From: Rickettsiales bacterium
GTDB taxonomy: Bacteria > Pseudomonadota > Alphaproteobacteria > Rickettsiales > UBA998
Assembly: GCA_024304995.1 (NCBI GenBank)
Contig: JAMWZD010000003.1
Span: forward strand, 1 to 64,000
DNA: 64,000 nucleotides
Direction of reading: 5' to 3'
Each line of letters starts with the position of its first letter. Within the stretch, counting starts at the first letter, position 1. Of the stretch, positions 14,261-24,462 are shown in pieces. A model generated the notes under the pieces. The model searched no databases and had not been told where the DNA came from. It saw nothing but the letters and a program-made list of their open reading frames with translations. A program made the translations under genes and the position numbers.

Positions 14261-15880
14261 CTATCGCGTATCATCAGTTTCTGGAGGTTGTGGAGGCACA
14301 GCGGGATAATGATCACTGAAATTTTCATAATTTAGCGAATCATCCATTGCTTCTACAGGGTTTGAATTGTCTTCATATTCTTTCAAGATACGCTGAATGA
14401 CCTGTTGTCCTTCTTTGTATATTGCATTCATATTCTGCGCGGCTGCGGTGATAGCATGTACCTGCTTTTGGTCAACAAGCTGTTGAGAGAGGTGATATTG
14501 TGAATCTGCGATTTTTTTGTTGGTGTTGTTAATTTCGTTGAGCGACAACAGCAAAGACTCACTATCCTGTTTGCAACCAATCATATGCCCATTAAACTCA
14601 TCCTGTTTTTCCAGCATATGTTTCACACTGTCAATACCTGCCAGATGTGACTGGTGGATCGATACCATAGTTTCATGTAGCTGGTCGGCTGTGTGCTTGA
14701 ACGTATCAAGCAGGCGCTGCTGTATGGTTTCCTGAAAGCGCGAATGTACGCCCTGACGAATCATAGTGATTTCTTCCAGAAATTTCTTCTGCATGACTTC
14801 AATGCTGATAAGGTGAGAGGATTGTTGCATAGCTGCTTCGCGTGCTAATTGGTGTTCACCAACCATATTGCTGATAATAACGTTCTGATTGTCTATGGAA
14901 AGATTGAGTCTCAGCAAACTTTCCTGTTGTGACGCCTGACTTTCCACCAGCACTTTGACACATTCCATGACCTTATCCATATGAGATAATACGCCTTTAG
15001 ATATCTCAACAATATTAGTGCCAGACATAGGTGCTGATTGTGCAGAAAATGCGCCACCCTGTGCAAACGTACCTCCTGTGCTGGCTATGGATTTTTCAGT
15101 TCTGTTTTCCAGCCAGTTATAAAAATCTTCTGTGAATTTGCTTTGGGCATTTACTGCAAAAAAGTTTAAAAACCCTGCTAGAAGAGACCCTGTCAAACCA
15201 AAAAGAGAAGAGGAGAAGGCAAGACCCATCCCTTCCAAAGGCTTGGCAATCGAGCCAATGAAAGAGCCAAGTTGATTGTCATTCTCATCACCACCTTCCT
15301 GAGGTCCTCCGATGCTGTCTACGATACTGTTCATAGCTTCACCAACGGATTTAATGGTTTCCAGTAACCCCCAGAATGTTCCAATAAGACCAAGCATTAC
15401 CAGAATACCGATAAAATACTGCACGACCTGTCTGTCACGCGATAACTTGCTGTCAGTGATTGTTTTAATGTTATGTGTCTGTTCGGAAGAGAGATTGAAA
15501 TAACCTGTTGTGCAAAATTCTTTAATAGCATCTGAAAAATAAGAAGATTTCAGTAATTTTCGCATACCCGTCAAACGGTGTTTGGTGAAATATTGTGTAA
15601 TAGAGATAATGTTGTCTTTTGAAGGGCTGATAGTTTCATGCTCATTGATCACATCAATATACTCAGCCGAGCGAAGCAGCTTTATACAGTTACATAATAC
15701 AGTAAAACAAGTGTATAGTATGGTGAAAATAATGATGGAGTTCAGACCAACATTGGTTAAAAAGATTTCTGCAATACGATCGCTGAAAAACACGACAAAT
15801 CCGATCAATACAACCAGTGTGATCAGAATCTGTGGCGGAACAAAGCGCCAGAATATTTTATTCGGTAACAGGTCTTTCAT
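14261..15880 (-). CDS. MotA/TolQ/SiiB-like proton-channel subunit with long cytoplasmic tail
   Basis: 539 residues. Four TM segments at about 16-33, 45-65, 152-175 and 213-243; the third and fourth carry the MotA/ExbB/TolQ signature (GLIGTFWGLLETI and GMGLAFSSSLFGLTGSLLAG). After them comes a long cytoplasmic helical tail (about 290-510, Gln/Leu/Ser-rich, coiled-coil-like). It would form the pentameric motor core that surrounds the MotB-like dimer and use the proton gradient. Position in the secretion operon suggests it drives or gates adhesin export or surface retention. The long tail also recalls ZorA of Zorya defence, but no Zorya partner genes are present. Confidence 0.78.
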   Translation of the reverse strand: MKDLLPNKIFWRFVPPQILITLVVLIGFVVFFSDRIAEIFLTNVGLNSIIIFTILYTCFTVLCNCIKLLRSAEYIDVINEHETISPSKDNIISITQYFTKHRLTGMRKLLKSSYFSDAIKEFCTTGYFNLSSEQTHNIKTITDSKLSRDRQVVQYFIGILVMLGLIGTFWGLLETIKSVGEAMNSIVDSIGGPQEGGDENDNQLGSFIGSIAKPLEGMGLAFSSSLFGLTGSLLAGFLNFFAVNAQSKFTEDFYNWLENRTEKSIASTGGTFAQGGAFSAQSAPMSGTNIVEISKGVLSHMDKVMECVKVLVESQASQQESLLRLNLSIDNQNVIISNMVGEHQLAREAAMQQSSHLISIEVMQKKFLEEITMIRQGVHSRFQETIQQRLLDTFKHTADQLHETMVSIHQSHLAGIDSVKHMLEKQDEFNGHMIGCKQDSESLLLSLNEINNTNKKIADSQYHLSQQLVDQKQVHAITAAAQNMNAIYKEGQQVIQRILKEYEDNSNPVEAMDDSLNYENFSDHYPAVPPQPPETDDTR

Positions 15881-15994
15881 AGCAATACCAATTCAGTATG
15901 CTTTCAGGCTATGCATAAAATTTTAAATAAAAGTAAACAATTCTAATGAGATAGCTTATTAGACTATTTTGCTATACTAACCTGGTATTTGAAA

Positions 15995-17248
15995 TCAGGG
16001 TTCAATCAAAATGGTATGTTTCATTCTGGTGAGAGGTTTAACAAGATAGCGTAATATTGTCCGTTTTCCTGTAACAATATTAATATCTGCTGACATGCCA
16101 GGTATTATATGCTGATTATTCAGCATTGTGGCATCAGGTATGATTTTGACATTATAATAAGGTTCTTTCGTGTCGCTGCTAAAGCTATCTGCACTGATAG
16201 TGCTGACCTTTCCACTTAATGATCCGTGTATGGTGTAGTCAAAGGCGGATATGCGAATAACTACGTCCTGTCCTGGCCATATGCGGGCTCTGTCTTTGGT
16301 CGCTATCTCAGCTTCAATAACAAGTTCGTCATCTAATGGTGTAATTTCAAGAATTGGAGCGCCCGCTTTTACCACACTGCCGATCGTGTTAACATGAAGT
16401 TTGTTGACGATGCCATTCACGGGCGAAATAATTTCAGTTCGTGACACTCTGTCATTGGCATTTTTACTGCGCTCGCCAAGCCTATCTATAGTAACGCGTA
16501 AATCATTTAATTCTTCCAGTATTTCTGAATTGCGTTCGCTGTGCATCTGTTTAATACGACGCGATATTTCTTCGAGCTCGGAGCGAATGGTTGGAATAGC
16601 AGTTTGAGTGCTGCGCAACTGGGTGATAAAACTTTGCAGTTTGCTTTTTGCGTCAAGATATTTGTTCTTTGAATATGCGCCGCTTTGATACAGATTTTTA
16701 GCAACATTATATTGTTCACGCGCGACCTGCAATTCAGCAGAAATATTGCTGACTTTCTGTTCCAGCTCTATAATTTTATATTCTTTCTGCTGCTGTTGCT
16801 GGCGTAAAACATCCAGTGACTCCTTAAATTCTCTGCGTCTTGAATTAAATAGCTGAATTTGTTGCGCCACTTCCTGTTCTCCAACGCGGCGTGCGAGCGT
16901 TTTATCATATATAAGTGAAGTATCCCCTTTTAACTCTGCCTGCAGTCGCAAACGTCTGAGTTCCGCGGAGAGCAGCTCAATAGAGACTTCTTCGGATTCG
17001 CTCAAAAATCCCTGATTTTCAACGCGCAGCAAAATCTGTCCTTTTCTAACCTGATTACCCTCCGTTACCATAATCTGAGATACAATCCCTCCTTCAAGAT
17101 GACTGAGCGTACGGTTCTGACCAGAGGTGATAACTTTCCCAAATCCCTTAACTGATTCATCAATAGATGCCAGTGCCGCCCAGACTAAAAAAGCGGTAAC
17201 GCAGCCCATAGCTGGTAAGGTGATTCTGTAAAAACGTGATGACATCAT
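15995..17248 (-). CDS. HlyD-family membrane fusion protein of type I secretion
   Basis: 417 residues. A short cytoplasmic start, one TM segment (about 8-28) and then the periplasmic adaptor: a lipoyl half-motif (EGGIVSQIMVTEGNQVRKGQ), long coiled-coil hairpin (about 95-270, with a Gln-rich turn), the second lipoyl half (SPVNGIVNKLHVNTIGSVVKAG) and a C-terminal beta barrel ending INIVTGKRTILRYLVKPL, the classic T1SS adaptor signature. It bridges the ABC protein to the TolC-like channel. It starts 14 bases after the ABC gene. Confidence 0.92.
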   Translation of the reverse strand: MMSSRFYRITLPAMGCVTAFLVWAALASIDESVKGFGKVITSGQNRTLSHLEGGIVSQIMVTEGNQVRKGQILLRVENQGFLSESEEVSIELLSAELRRLRLQAELKGDTSLIYDKTLARRVGEQEVAQQIQLFNSRRREFKESLDVLRQQQQQKEYKIIELEQKVSNISAELQVAREQYNVAKNLYQSGAYSKNKYLDAKSKLQSFITQLRSTQTAIPTIRSELEEISRRIKQMHSERNSEILEELNDLRVTIDRLGERSKNANDRVSRTEIISPVNGIVNKLHVNTIGSVVKAGAPILEITPLDDELVIEAEIATKDRARIWPGQDVVIRISAFDYTIHGSLSGKVSTISADSFSSDTKEPYYNVKIIPDATMLNNQHIIPGMSADINIVTGKRTILRYLVKPLTRMKHTILIEP

Positions 17249-17262
17249 AAATTAAAACCTCA

Positions 17263-19404
17263 TCACTCTTTTGGCGCTGCAATATTCAGTTTTTGTAAAA
17301 TTGTATCACGGTCTCCATCCGCAATAATGCGTCCATTATCTACAATAATAATACGGTTCACCAGAGGAAGCAGCGCCAGACGATGCGTGACATAAATAAC
17401 GGTTTTATCCTGCATAGAGTCTTTAAGGCGATCCTTAATGCGTGCTTCAGCAGCCAGATCAAGCGAATGAGTAGGTTCATCTAACAGAAGAATATCGTGA
17501 TTACGCACGAAGATACGCGCCAGCGCCAGCATTTGCTTTTGCCCACCTGAGAGATTGTCGCCATGCTCAAGAATCTGAAACGCATCTTTTTCACCAGATT
17601 TGTTAATGAACTCACTACATTCTGACATATCATATGCATATTGAAGCTTTGACTGGGTGAGGGATTCATCCCCCAAAGTAACATTTTCTCTCAACGTGCC
17701 AGCGAAGAAGAAATTATTCTGCTGCAGCAATCCAACATGCCTGCAAATGAGAGAGGGGGGGAGGCTATGCAATGCATGTCCGTCTATAGTAATATTACCC
17801 GTATAATTTTTTTCCTGTCCTGATAGCAGTTTCAGCAAAGTTGATTTACCAGAACCGCTTTTTCCCAATACTGCAATTTTCTCTCCCTTTTTAATATGCA
17901 GATTGACATTTTGAAGCGCAGGCGCATGTTTTTCGCTATATGAAAATTGCAAGCTATTAACGCTGATTTCTTTGAAAGAGTTATTCTGGGCTTCTGCAAG
18001 CGCGTTCATTTCATAAGCAGGCTGGCACAGTATAGATTTTATAAGATTTATGGATTGTCTGATCTGTCTCATGCGGGACAGGGAACTGCCAACAGCAATT
18101 AAGGGAACCATTGAGCGGTTAGAGAGAATGGTGACGGCTATGATAGCGCCAACGCTCATATTGCCGTTATGCACCTGATATACACCTGCTGCAACAACGA
18201 ATATGCTTACACCCTGCATAAAAAACACAGATAATGCGCTAGCCAGCGCGCTCCAATATTCCAGATTTTCATGTAATTTCGCCTGAGAAAAGGCGTTTTT
18301 CTGAAAAAGCTGTCCGAAATATCTTCCTGCATTAAATGCACGTATAGTAAATATTCCAGAAAGATTTTCAATGATGCGCACGGCTTTTAGCCTGTCTGTT
18401 CCATTGCTGTTAGTGCTTTTTTCTAAAGTTTTGATATCACAGAGAATATTGACAATTAAAATGCAAGCACCACCTGCAATTGGGATCCATACAATAGCAC
18501 CAGAGACATAAGCAATCACCGCCCAGAATACGATAATAAAGGGTAGGTCAATTAATGCAGGTAATGCTTTGGATATTATGAAATTTGAGGTGCTTTCAAT
18601 TTCTTTAAACAGAATTGCATTATGACCAATAGCTTTTAAATTAGCAGGATAATAATTAGATAAGAAACGCTGCATCACCTGATTTTCCAGATTTAACTGC
18701 ACTGTTTTTGATACGCTGCATGAAATGTGATGGCGTATTATTTTAAACAACAGGTCAAACAACAAAGCGATCATGACACCAATCAGCAACACCCATAATG
18801 TATCAGTAGCAAAATTCGGAACAACGCGGTCATAAACATTCATTGTGAATAAAGGCACTGCAAATACAAACAGATTCATAAATATGCTGCAACACGCTAT
18901 TTCTATGGCAGCAGGCTTTATTGCAGATAAAAGAGAACGCCCGATGACCATTTCAGGCTGGTTTAAATGAGTATCAGCATCCTGCGCATCAAGGTTATGC
19001 AACGTTACTGCAACTCCAGTAAGAGCATTTCGAAGAACTGGGCTATCAACACATATTGTTTCATCATTATTGATATTACGTATGTGCGCAGTATCACCTT
19101 CCATTTTGATCAGTAATACATATTGGTGTTGGTGCAATACTAAAATAGTATTTTCAGGAATGACAGAAAGTGCATCAATGCCTACTTCAATCGCTTCAAG
19201 TTTTTTTCTGTATCTAAGTAATGAGTGATTATATGTTGCTATCAGCGTATGCAGTGATAATTCTGAAATATTCTGATGAGGATGTACGTCCTCTTCATAT
19301 GCTCCAGCACAATAATATCGCATCAAATAATCAACAAGCTCTGAAAAAGAACTTTGTGCGCTTTTTAATATATCCGATGGATTACTATATATTGGAGATT
19401 CCAT
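17263..19404 (-). CDS. Type I secretion ABC exporter (LapB/SiiF type)
   Basis: 713 residues. An N-terminal C39-peptidase-like domain (about 1-150) lacks the catalytic Cys-His motif, as in the degenerate CLD domains that only hold the RTX substrate. TM region about 160-430. ATPase domain: Walker A GKSGSGKS (514-521), signature LSGGQ (618-622), Walker B ILLLDEP (638-644), switch His in YVTHRL. It powers export of unfolded RTX proteins in one step through both membranes. It is first in the operon and is divergent from the giant RTX gene, its probable main substrate. Confidence 0.92.
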   Translation of the reverse strand: MESPIYSNPSDILKSAQSSFSELVDYLMRYYCAGAYEEDVHPHQNISELSLHTLIATYNHSLLRYRKKLEAIEVGIDALSVIPENTILVLHQHQYVLLIKMEGDTAHIRNINNDETICVDSPVLRNALTGVAVTLHNLDAQDADTHLNQPEMVIGRSLLSAIKPAAIEIACCSIFMNLFVFAVPLFTMNVYDRVVPNFATDTLWVLLIGVMIALLFDLLFKIIRHHISCSVSKTVQLNLENQVMQRFLSNYYPANLKAIGHNAILFKEIESTSNFIISKALPALIDLPFIIVFWAVIAYVSGAIVWIPIAGGACILIVNILCDIKTLEKSTNSNGTDRLKAVRIIENLSGIFTIRAFNAGRYFGQLFQKNAFSQAKLHENLEYWSALASALSVFFMQGVSIFVVAAGVYQVHNGNMSVGAIIAVTILSNRSMVPLIAVGSSLSRMRQIRQSINLIKSILCQPAYEMNALAEAQNNSFKEISVNSLQFSYSEKHAPALQNVNLHIKKGEKIAVLGKSGSGKSTLLKLLSGQEKNYTGNITIDGHALHSLPPSLICRHVGLLQQNNFFFAGTLRENVTLGDESLTQSKLQYAYDMSECSEFINKSGEKDAFQILEHGDNLSGGQKQMLALARIFVRNHDILLLDEPTHSLDLAAEARIKDRLKDSMQDKTVIYVTHRLALLPLVNRIIIVDNGRIIADGDRDTILQKLNIAAPKE

Positions 19405-19540
19405 ATAGTAGCATTAACAAAGCGGCATTAACAAAGAGTTACGCATCATAACCAGATATTTAAAAAGTAAAACTGGTTAACCTAAGTTTAAGATGATGTT
19501 GCTATTATTAATGCGTAATCAATAAATTTTAGATAATATT
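19405..19540. promoter_or_regulatory. Divergent promoter region of the secretion operon and the RTX adhesin
   Basis: The 136-bp AT-rich gap separates the start of the exporter operon (minus) from the adhesin gene (plus); both must be transcribed from here. I see no unambiguous -35/-10 pair or operator palindrome. A shared regulator is likely from the geometry. Confidence 0.45.
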
Positions 19541-22500
19541 ATGGCTAAAGACAATATAACTATTTCTAAACCACAAGCTGGTGAAATTCAGGAAGTATAT
19601 CTGAAACCAGAAGAAAAAATAAAACTGGATTTCGCACTTGATAATGTGAAACTGGATGTTGTAGGTGCAGATATTAATGTTATGTTTCCAGATGGTAGCC
19701 AGATTGTATTTGCCAATCTCGGTTTAATGCTGTTTTCTGAAGAACGACCTGATTTTGAGTCAGCATTAGGAAAAGAGCTGACTCCTGATATGCTGCTATC
19801 AAAAATTGGAGTAGTCACTGCATTTGACATGTCCAACCCTGAAGAAAAAATTGTAGTCTCACAGGATGTGACGATTGGGGATGAAACTGGATTTTTGCAT
19901 GAAGAACAGAAAGTAGGTGATTCTGAAAAAGATGCAAGTTATACGCCACCCGTTATTAATGAAGAAGTTCTTGAAGAATATGTCGAAAATATTGGATTTC
20001 AGGTATCGCGAAAAAGCTCAAATGTTGATCCAGTTCAAGCGAAGCCAAATGAATTCACAACTAATAAAAAGGGTGACTTTGATTTTGAGAAGCGGACCGA
20101 AATTAATGTTAAAAAGAATGACAACTCCCAACGCCAGACACAAACTGCAAATGCGCAGCAACAGGCGCAGAAAGTAAAACAGGCATTACAGGAAGAAAAT
20201 GAGAATCTGGGGGGAAAAGTCAGTAGCTTAGAAACTGAAAATAAAGAATTATTTGAAGCCAGTGCCAAGCTGGAAAGGGATATTGAGGACTTACAGAAAA
20301 ATCAGGCATCACTTTCAGAAGAAAATGAGTCTTTAAAAGGAAATGTGTCTGATCTTGAAGCAACCAAACAACAGTTGGAAAATGCTGTCAGTGAAATAAA
20401 TGAAGAGTTGAAAGAATCTAAGGCAGAAAATCAGGAGCTTGAAAAGGAAGTTGAAACAGAGAAAGAGAAAAGTCAGCAGCAGCAGGAAGAGATTGAGCAG
20501 CAGGAAGAAACTATAGCTGAACAACAGGAAGAGATTGAATCTTTGAACGGGTCTGGCATTGGGGAACATCTGGATTACAGTGTGCAGCTGGTGCAAACAC
20601 TACAAAGAACTGATGAATCTGGCGATACTCCAGTAATTACTGGAGGTGGCGGAAGTGAGGCAGCCTATTATAGCGATCGTCAGCAGCTCAGCCCTGAATA
20701 TATTCTTTCCGATTCAAATGACTCTTTAGTAACTATTTATGCGGATGATGCAACACAATTCAATGAGACGCATTTAACACGTTTGCTGCGTATGGATGCA
20801 TTCATTCCAGAAGGGTTTACACTTGACGAAGTTGTAATTGATGGGTTCCCAAATGATTTTGAACTAGTTGGACTTGTAAAAGATGCAGACGGAAAATATG
20901 TTATTGCTAATCCTGAAATAAACGAATTTTCTCAAATTGAGTTTGAAATAAGATACGCCATTCCAGACCCTGCAACTGCGACGGATCTGGATGGGGATGC
21001 TATATCAGACGAATTTCAGGAATTTGACATTGCTACCAGCCTTAAAGCAACATTTGATCCTGACAGTGGCTATGAAACACCGTTTGAAACAGAAATGCTA
21101 GTGGAAAAAATCATCCCTGCAATGGTAAAAAATGCTTATACAAATGACGATATGAGTTTCACGAACAGCGATGGGGATGTGGGTGTTGTATTTAATACCA
21201 GACCCAACAACAACGTAATAGTAGGGAATAATACTAATCATGAGGTATATGGCGGTCGAGGTTCTGACAACGTAGTGCTTGGTAGTGGTAACGATACCAT
21301 TAATACGGGTACTGGTGACGATATTGTCAATGCAGGAGGGGGATCAGACTCTATTATCGCGGGAGAAGGGAATGACTTCTATAATGGCGGTAATGGTAGC
21401 GATAGTTACGATATATCATCTGAAACAGGAAATGTCTCAGTTGATATGATAAATGTTGATGGCAATAATCAGGTGATATTGTCTGTTGACGAAGTACAGA
21501 AAGATACACTCGTATCAATTGAAAATATTTATGCGGGCGCTGGTGATGACTTTGTCGGAGGAGAAAATTCAGATAATATTCTCTCAGGTGGTGATGGAGA
21601 CGATACGCTTAAAGGCTATGACGGCAACGATACACTGGATGGTGGAACAGGAAACAACGTTGCGGATTACAGTTATATTACAGATGGAACGGCTTTAGAC
21701 ATAAACCTCTCTGCGGCGGTAGATGGAGAATTGGACGTTTCTGTGAATGCAGGAGATGCTGATAAATTAATCAACATTTCAGGCATTATCGGAGGGGATG
21801 GCAATGACAGCTTCACAGGCAGTAACGCTGACAACATGATTGCAGGCGGGGAAGGCAATGACCAGATTTTCTCAAGCCTTGGCAATGATACGCTGGACGG
21901 AGGTAATGGTACAGACACGCTCATATATTCTGGCATTACTGATAATGTAAGTGCAGACCTTTTTTCTGTAAATGCGGATGGTTTCAGTACATTGACAGCA
22001 GGTGCAAAAACAGATTTGCTCAAAAATATTGAAAATATAACTACTGGTTCAGGAAATGACAGTCTTGTTGGTAATAATGCAGATAATCATTTTATTGCGG
22101 GCGAGGGAAGTGACACTATCCGTGGAGGAGCAGGGGCTGACCGTGTAACATTAAACCATACTTCAAATCTAACTATTGATATGATAAATGACTCAGTTTC
22201 TGGGCATAATGCAGATATAGATATTATTGAAGATATTGAACATATTGTGACAGGGTCTGGTAATGATACTATTACTACAGATACGGGCAATAACAGTATT
22301 GAAGCTGGAGCGGGTAATGATATTGTTATTGGATCTGCAGGAAATGACACACTCATTGGTGGAAGTGGTATAAATACTATAAGCTATGAGACAACGACAT
22401 CAGGGGTAAGCATACGTTTGTCTCAGGCAGCAAATATAGATCAGATAAATTATGACAATGATGATCTCTCTCAGGGTAGCGCAACAGGTGCATCTATTGG

Positions 22501-24394
22501 ATCGGACATACTTAATAATTTCCGAGTCGCTATAGGAACGGACTTTAATGACTCCATTTATGGAAGCCATGAAAACAATACGGTATTTGGTGGTGCAGGC
22601 GATGACTATTTTGATATGCGTGGTGACAATAATGATATTATTGATGGAGGAGAAGGATATGATCACTTAGATCATAGTGATGAGGAAAACCGTATCAGAA
22701 TAGATATGACCGTAACTGAAACACGAGATGGTATAGAAGATCTTGTTACTGTAGACATTGCTGATGATACGGCAATTGGCGGTGGCAATAACGACTATGT
22801 CAAAAATATCGAATATTTCACGTTAGGCAGAAATAATGATTCTGTAATAGGCACATCCAGTGCTCAAACTATTTATAGTCGTGAAGGAAATGACACGATA
22901 CGCGGCGGCGGCGGGAATGATTACATTCATTCAGGAATTGGTAATGATGACGTATATGTTGGAGATGGAAATTTTACCGTAGACGGAGTTAGTGGTAATG
23001 ATTATCTGGATATGGGAGATATTACCTCCGCAGTAAATATTGATATGACTGTAACCAACGGAAGCAATTATGTTATGGTGTATGACAATAATGGAAATGT
23101 TGGACAATTTAAGAACTTTGACTCCATCGCCGCTACGAATTTCAATGATACTATTATAGGAGATAATGAAGATAATGTGATCAGAATTGGTTCTGGTGAT
23201 GACTACGTACATGGAGGAAATGGTAGTGACTATATTCATGTGTCTACAGGTAATAACACGCTGATAGGTGGGAACGGTTATGACATTATTCGTTTTAACT
23301 ATGTAAATTCAGGACAAGATATAAATATTCAGGCTGGCACCGCATCAGGTGGCGGGTACATAACACAATTCAGCGAGTTTGAAGAATATCGTGGAAGCAT
23401 CTATGGCGACACTATAGCTGGAAGCAACACCCGTGACTTGATTCTTGGGGGGAATGGTCAGGATTTCATAGAAGGTGGAGCGGGTAATGATGATCTTGAT
23501 GGTCAATCTGGCAGCGACTTTGTTACATTCACCAATTCCAGCTCTGGCGTACATGTGGATTTAAGCGCTGATACTGTCTATGCAGATGGTCATGGATTTT
23601 CTGATGACATCCGCAATTTTGATAATATTACTGGTTCCAGCCATGATGATTTGCTTATAGGGCATGATGATTTTAATGCTATTTATGCAGGGGCAGGCAA
23701 TGACACTATAGACGGAAAAGATGGACAAAATAAATTATTTGGTCAAGCCGGAGATGATTTATTTATTGCTGGCGGACTTGGTGATCATACTTATATAGGC
23801 GGAGAAGGTGATGATACGGTTGATTATGATACCTCAGAAGTAGCCATTAATGCCAGGCTGCATGTTGAAGAAGTAACATCCAGCCAGTTTGATGAAGAAG
23901 TAAAAGGAATAGAAAATTTCTTAGGCTCATCACATAATGATCGGTTTGAATTATACGGAGCTGTCAATTTTGAATTGCTATCTATCAATGGTAAAGGCGG
24001 TGCAGACGAATTTGTTACAGATGCTTCGCAATTTGGCTTTGCAACAAAACTCAATGGTGGAGCTGGAAATGATTCTGTCACATTAAGTTACGGCACATTG
24101 GGAAATGACGGGTCGGATATTGCGGATAATCTTCAGAATATTGAAACACTGGATATTATTGCAGCGGATTATGGCAACCTGACATTTGATGCGCAGGATA
24201 TTATTGATATGACAGACAATGACAATGAACTTGATTTGCAGATTGACGCTGCTGATGCTGGAAACCTGAATATTCAGTCTGGTGCAAATTTCAACATGTC
24301 TTCTTCAGTCAGTGGAAATATAACGACCTATATGTTCACTCATAATACTGATCCGAGCATTCAGGCAGAGCTGAATGTGGTTGCGAATAGCTGA
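19541..24394 (+). CDS. Giant RTX adhesin with N-terminal coiled coil
   Basis: 1617 residues, no Sec signal. Residues 1-115 resemble the prefix domain of BapA/LapA-type adhesins (ADINVMFPDGSQIVFANLGL). A long coiled coil follows (about 200-337, Glu/Gln/Leu-rich). Residues about 375-530 may be an Ig- or cadherin-like domain. From about 560 to 1480 there are many RTX nonapeptides (GGxGxDxLx) in blocks separated by beta-rich spacers; these bind calcium and fold outside. The last 100 residues, acidic and beta-rich, would hold the type I secretion signal. It is divergent from its exporter. N-terminal coiled coils in SiiE and the N-plug of LapA keep those adhesins on the cell, suggesting a retained surface protein. 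Confidence 0.88.
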   Translation: MAKDNITISKPQAGEIQEVYLKPEEKIKLDFALDNVKLDVVGADINVMFPDGSQIVFANLGLMLFSEERPDFESALGKELTPDMLLSKIGVVTAFDMSNPEEKIVVSQDVTIGDETGFLHEEQKVGDSEKDASYTPPVINEEVLEEYVENIGFQVSRKSSNVDPVQAKPNEFTTNKKGDFDFEKRTEINVKKNDNSQRQTQTANAQQQAQKVKQALQEENENLGGKVSSLETENKELFEASAKLERDIEDLQKNQASLSEENESLKGNVSDLEATKQQLENAVSEINEELKESKAENQELEKEVETEKEKSQQQQEEIEQQEETIAEQQEEIESLNGSGIGEHLDYSVQLVQTLQRTDESGDTPVITGGGGSEAAYYSDRQQLSPEYILSDSNDSLVTIYADDATQFNETHLTRLLRMDAFIPEGFTLDEVVIDGFPNDFELVGLVKDADGKYVIANPEINEFSQIEFEIRYAIPDPATATDLDGDAISDEFQEFDIATSLKATFDPDSGYETPFETEMLVEKIIPAMVKNAYTNDDMSFTNSDGDVGVVFNTRPNNNVIVGNNTNHEVYGGRGSDNVVLGSGNDTINTGTGDDIVNAGGGSDSIIAGEGNDFYNGGNGSDSYDISSETGNVSVDMINVDGNNQVILSVDEVQKDTLVSIENIYAGAGDDFVGGENSDNILSGGDGDDTLKGYDGNDTLDGGTGNNVADYSYITDGTALDINLSAAVDGELDVSVNAGDADKLINISGIIGGDGNDSFTGSNADNMIAGGEGNDQIFSSLGNDTLDGGNGTDTLIYSGITDNVSADLFSVNADGFSTLTAGAKTDLLKNIENITTGSGNDSLVGNNADNHFIAGEGSDTIRGGAGADRVTLNHTSNLTIDMINDSVSGHNADIDIIEDIEHIVTGSGNDTITTDTGNNSIEAGAGNDIVIGSAGNDTLIGGSGINTISYETTTSGVSIRLSQAANIDQINYDNDDLSQGSATGASIGSDILNNFRVAIGTDFNDSIYGSHENNTVFGGAGDDYFDMRGDNNDIIDGGEGYDHLDHSDEENRIRIDMTVTETRDGIEDLVTVDIADDTAIGGGNNDYVKNIEYFTLGRNNDSVIGTSSAQTIYSREGNDTIRGGGGNDYIHSGIGNDDVYVGDGNFTVDGVSGNDYLDMGDITSAVNIDMTVTNGSNYVMVYDNNGNVGQFKNFDSIAATNFNDTIIGDNEDNVIRIGSGDDYVHGGNGSDYIHVSTGNNTLIGGNGYDIIRFNYVNSGQDINIQAGTASGGGYITQFSEFEEYRGSIYGDTIAGSNTRDLILGGNGQDFIEGGAGNDDLDGQSGSDFVTFTNSSSGVHVDLSADTVYADGHGFSDDIRNFDNITGSSHDDLLIGHDDFNAIYAGAGNDTIDGKDGQNKLFGQAGDDLFIAGGLGDHTYIGGEGDDTVDYDTSEVAINARLHVEEVTSSQFDEEVKGIENFLGSSHNDRFELYGAVNFELLSINGKGGADEFVTDASQFGFATKLNGGAGNDSVTLSYGTLGNDGSDIADNLQNIETLDIIAADYGNLTFDAQDIIDMTDNDNELDLQIDAADAGNLNIQSGANFNMSSSVSGNITTYMFTHNTDPSIQAELNVVANS

Positions 24395-24462
24395 ACGCAG
24401 AATAACGCTATGTTAATCAATTCAGTATAATTTTTTTGGTGAAACTTATTAGCTGATTATAG

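Noticed and set aside
13424-15880. Reading the MotA/MotB-like pair as flagellar stators or as Zorya defence genes
   Set aside because: The pair is embedded between the fusion protein and TolC-like genes of a secretion operon; no ZorC/ZorD/ZorE partners, and flagellar genes are 37 kb away.
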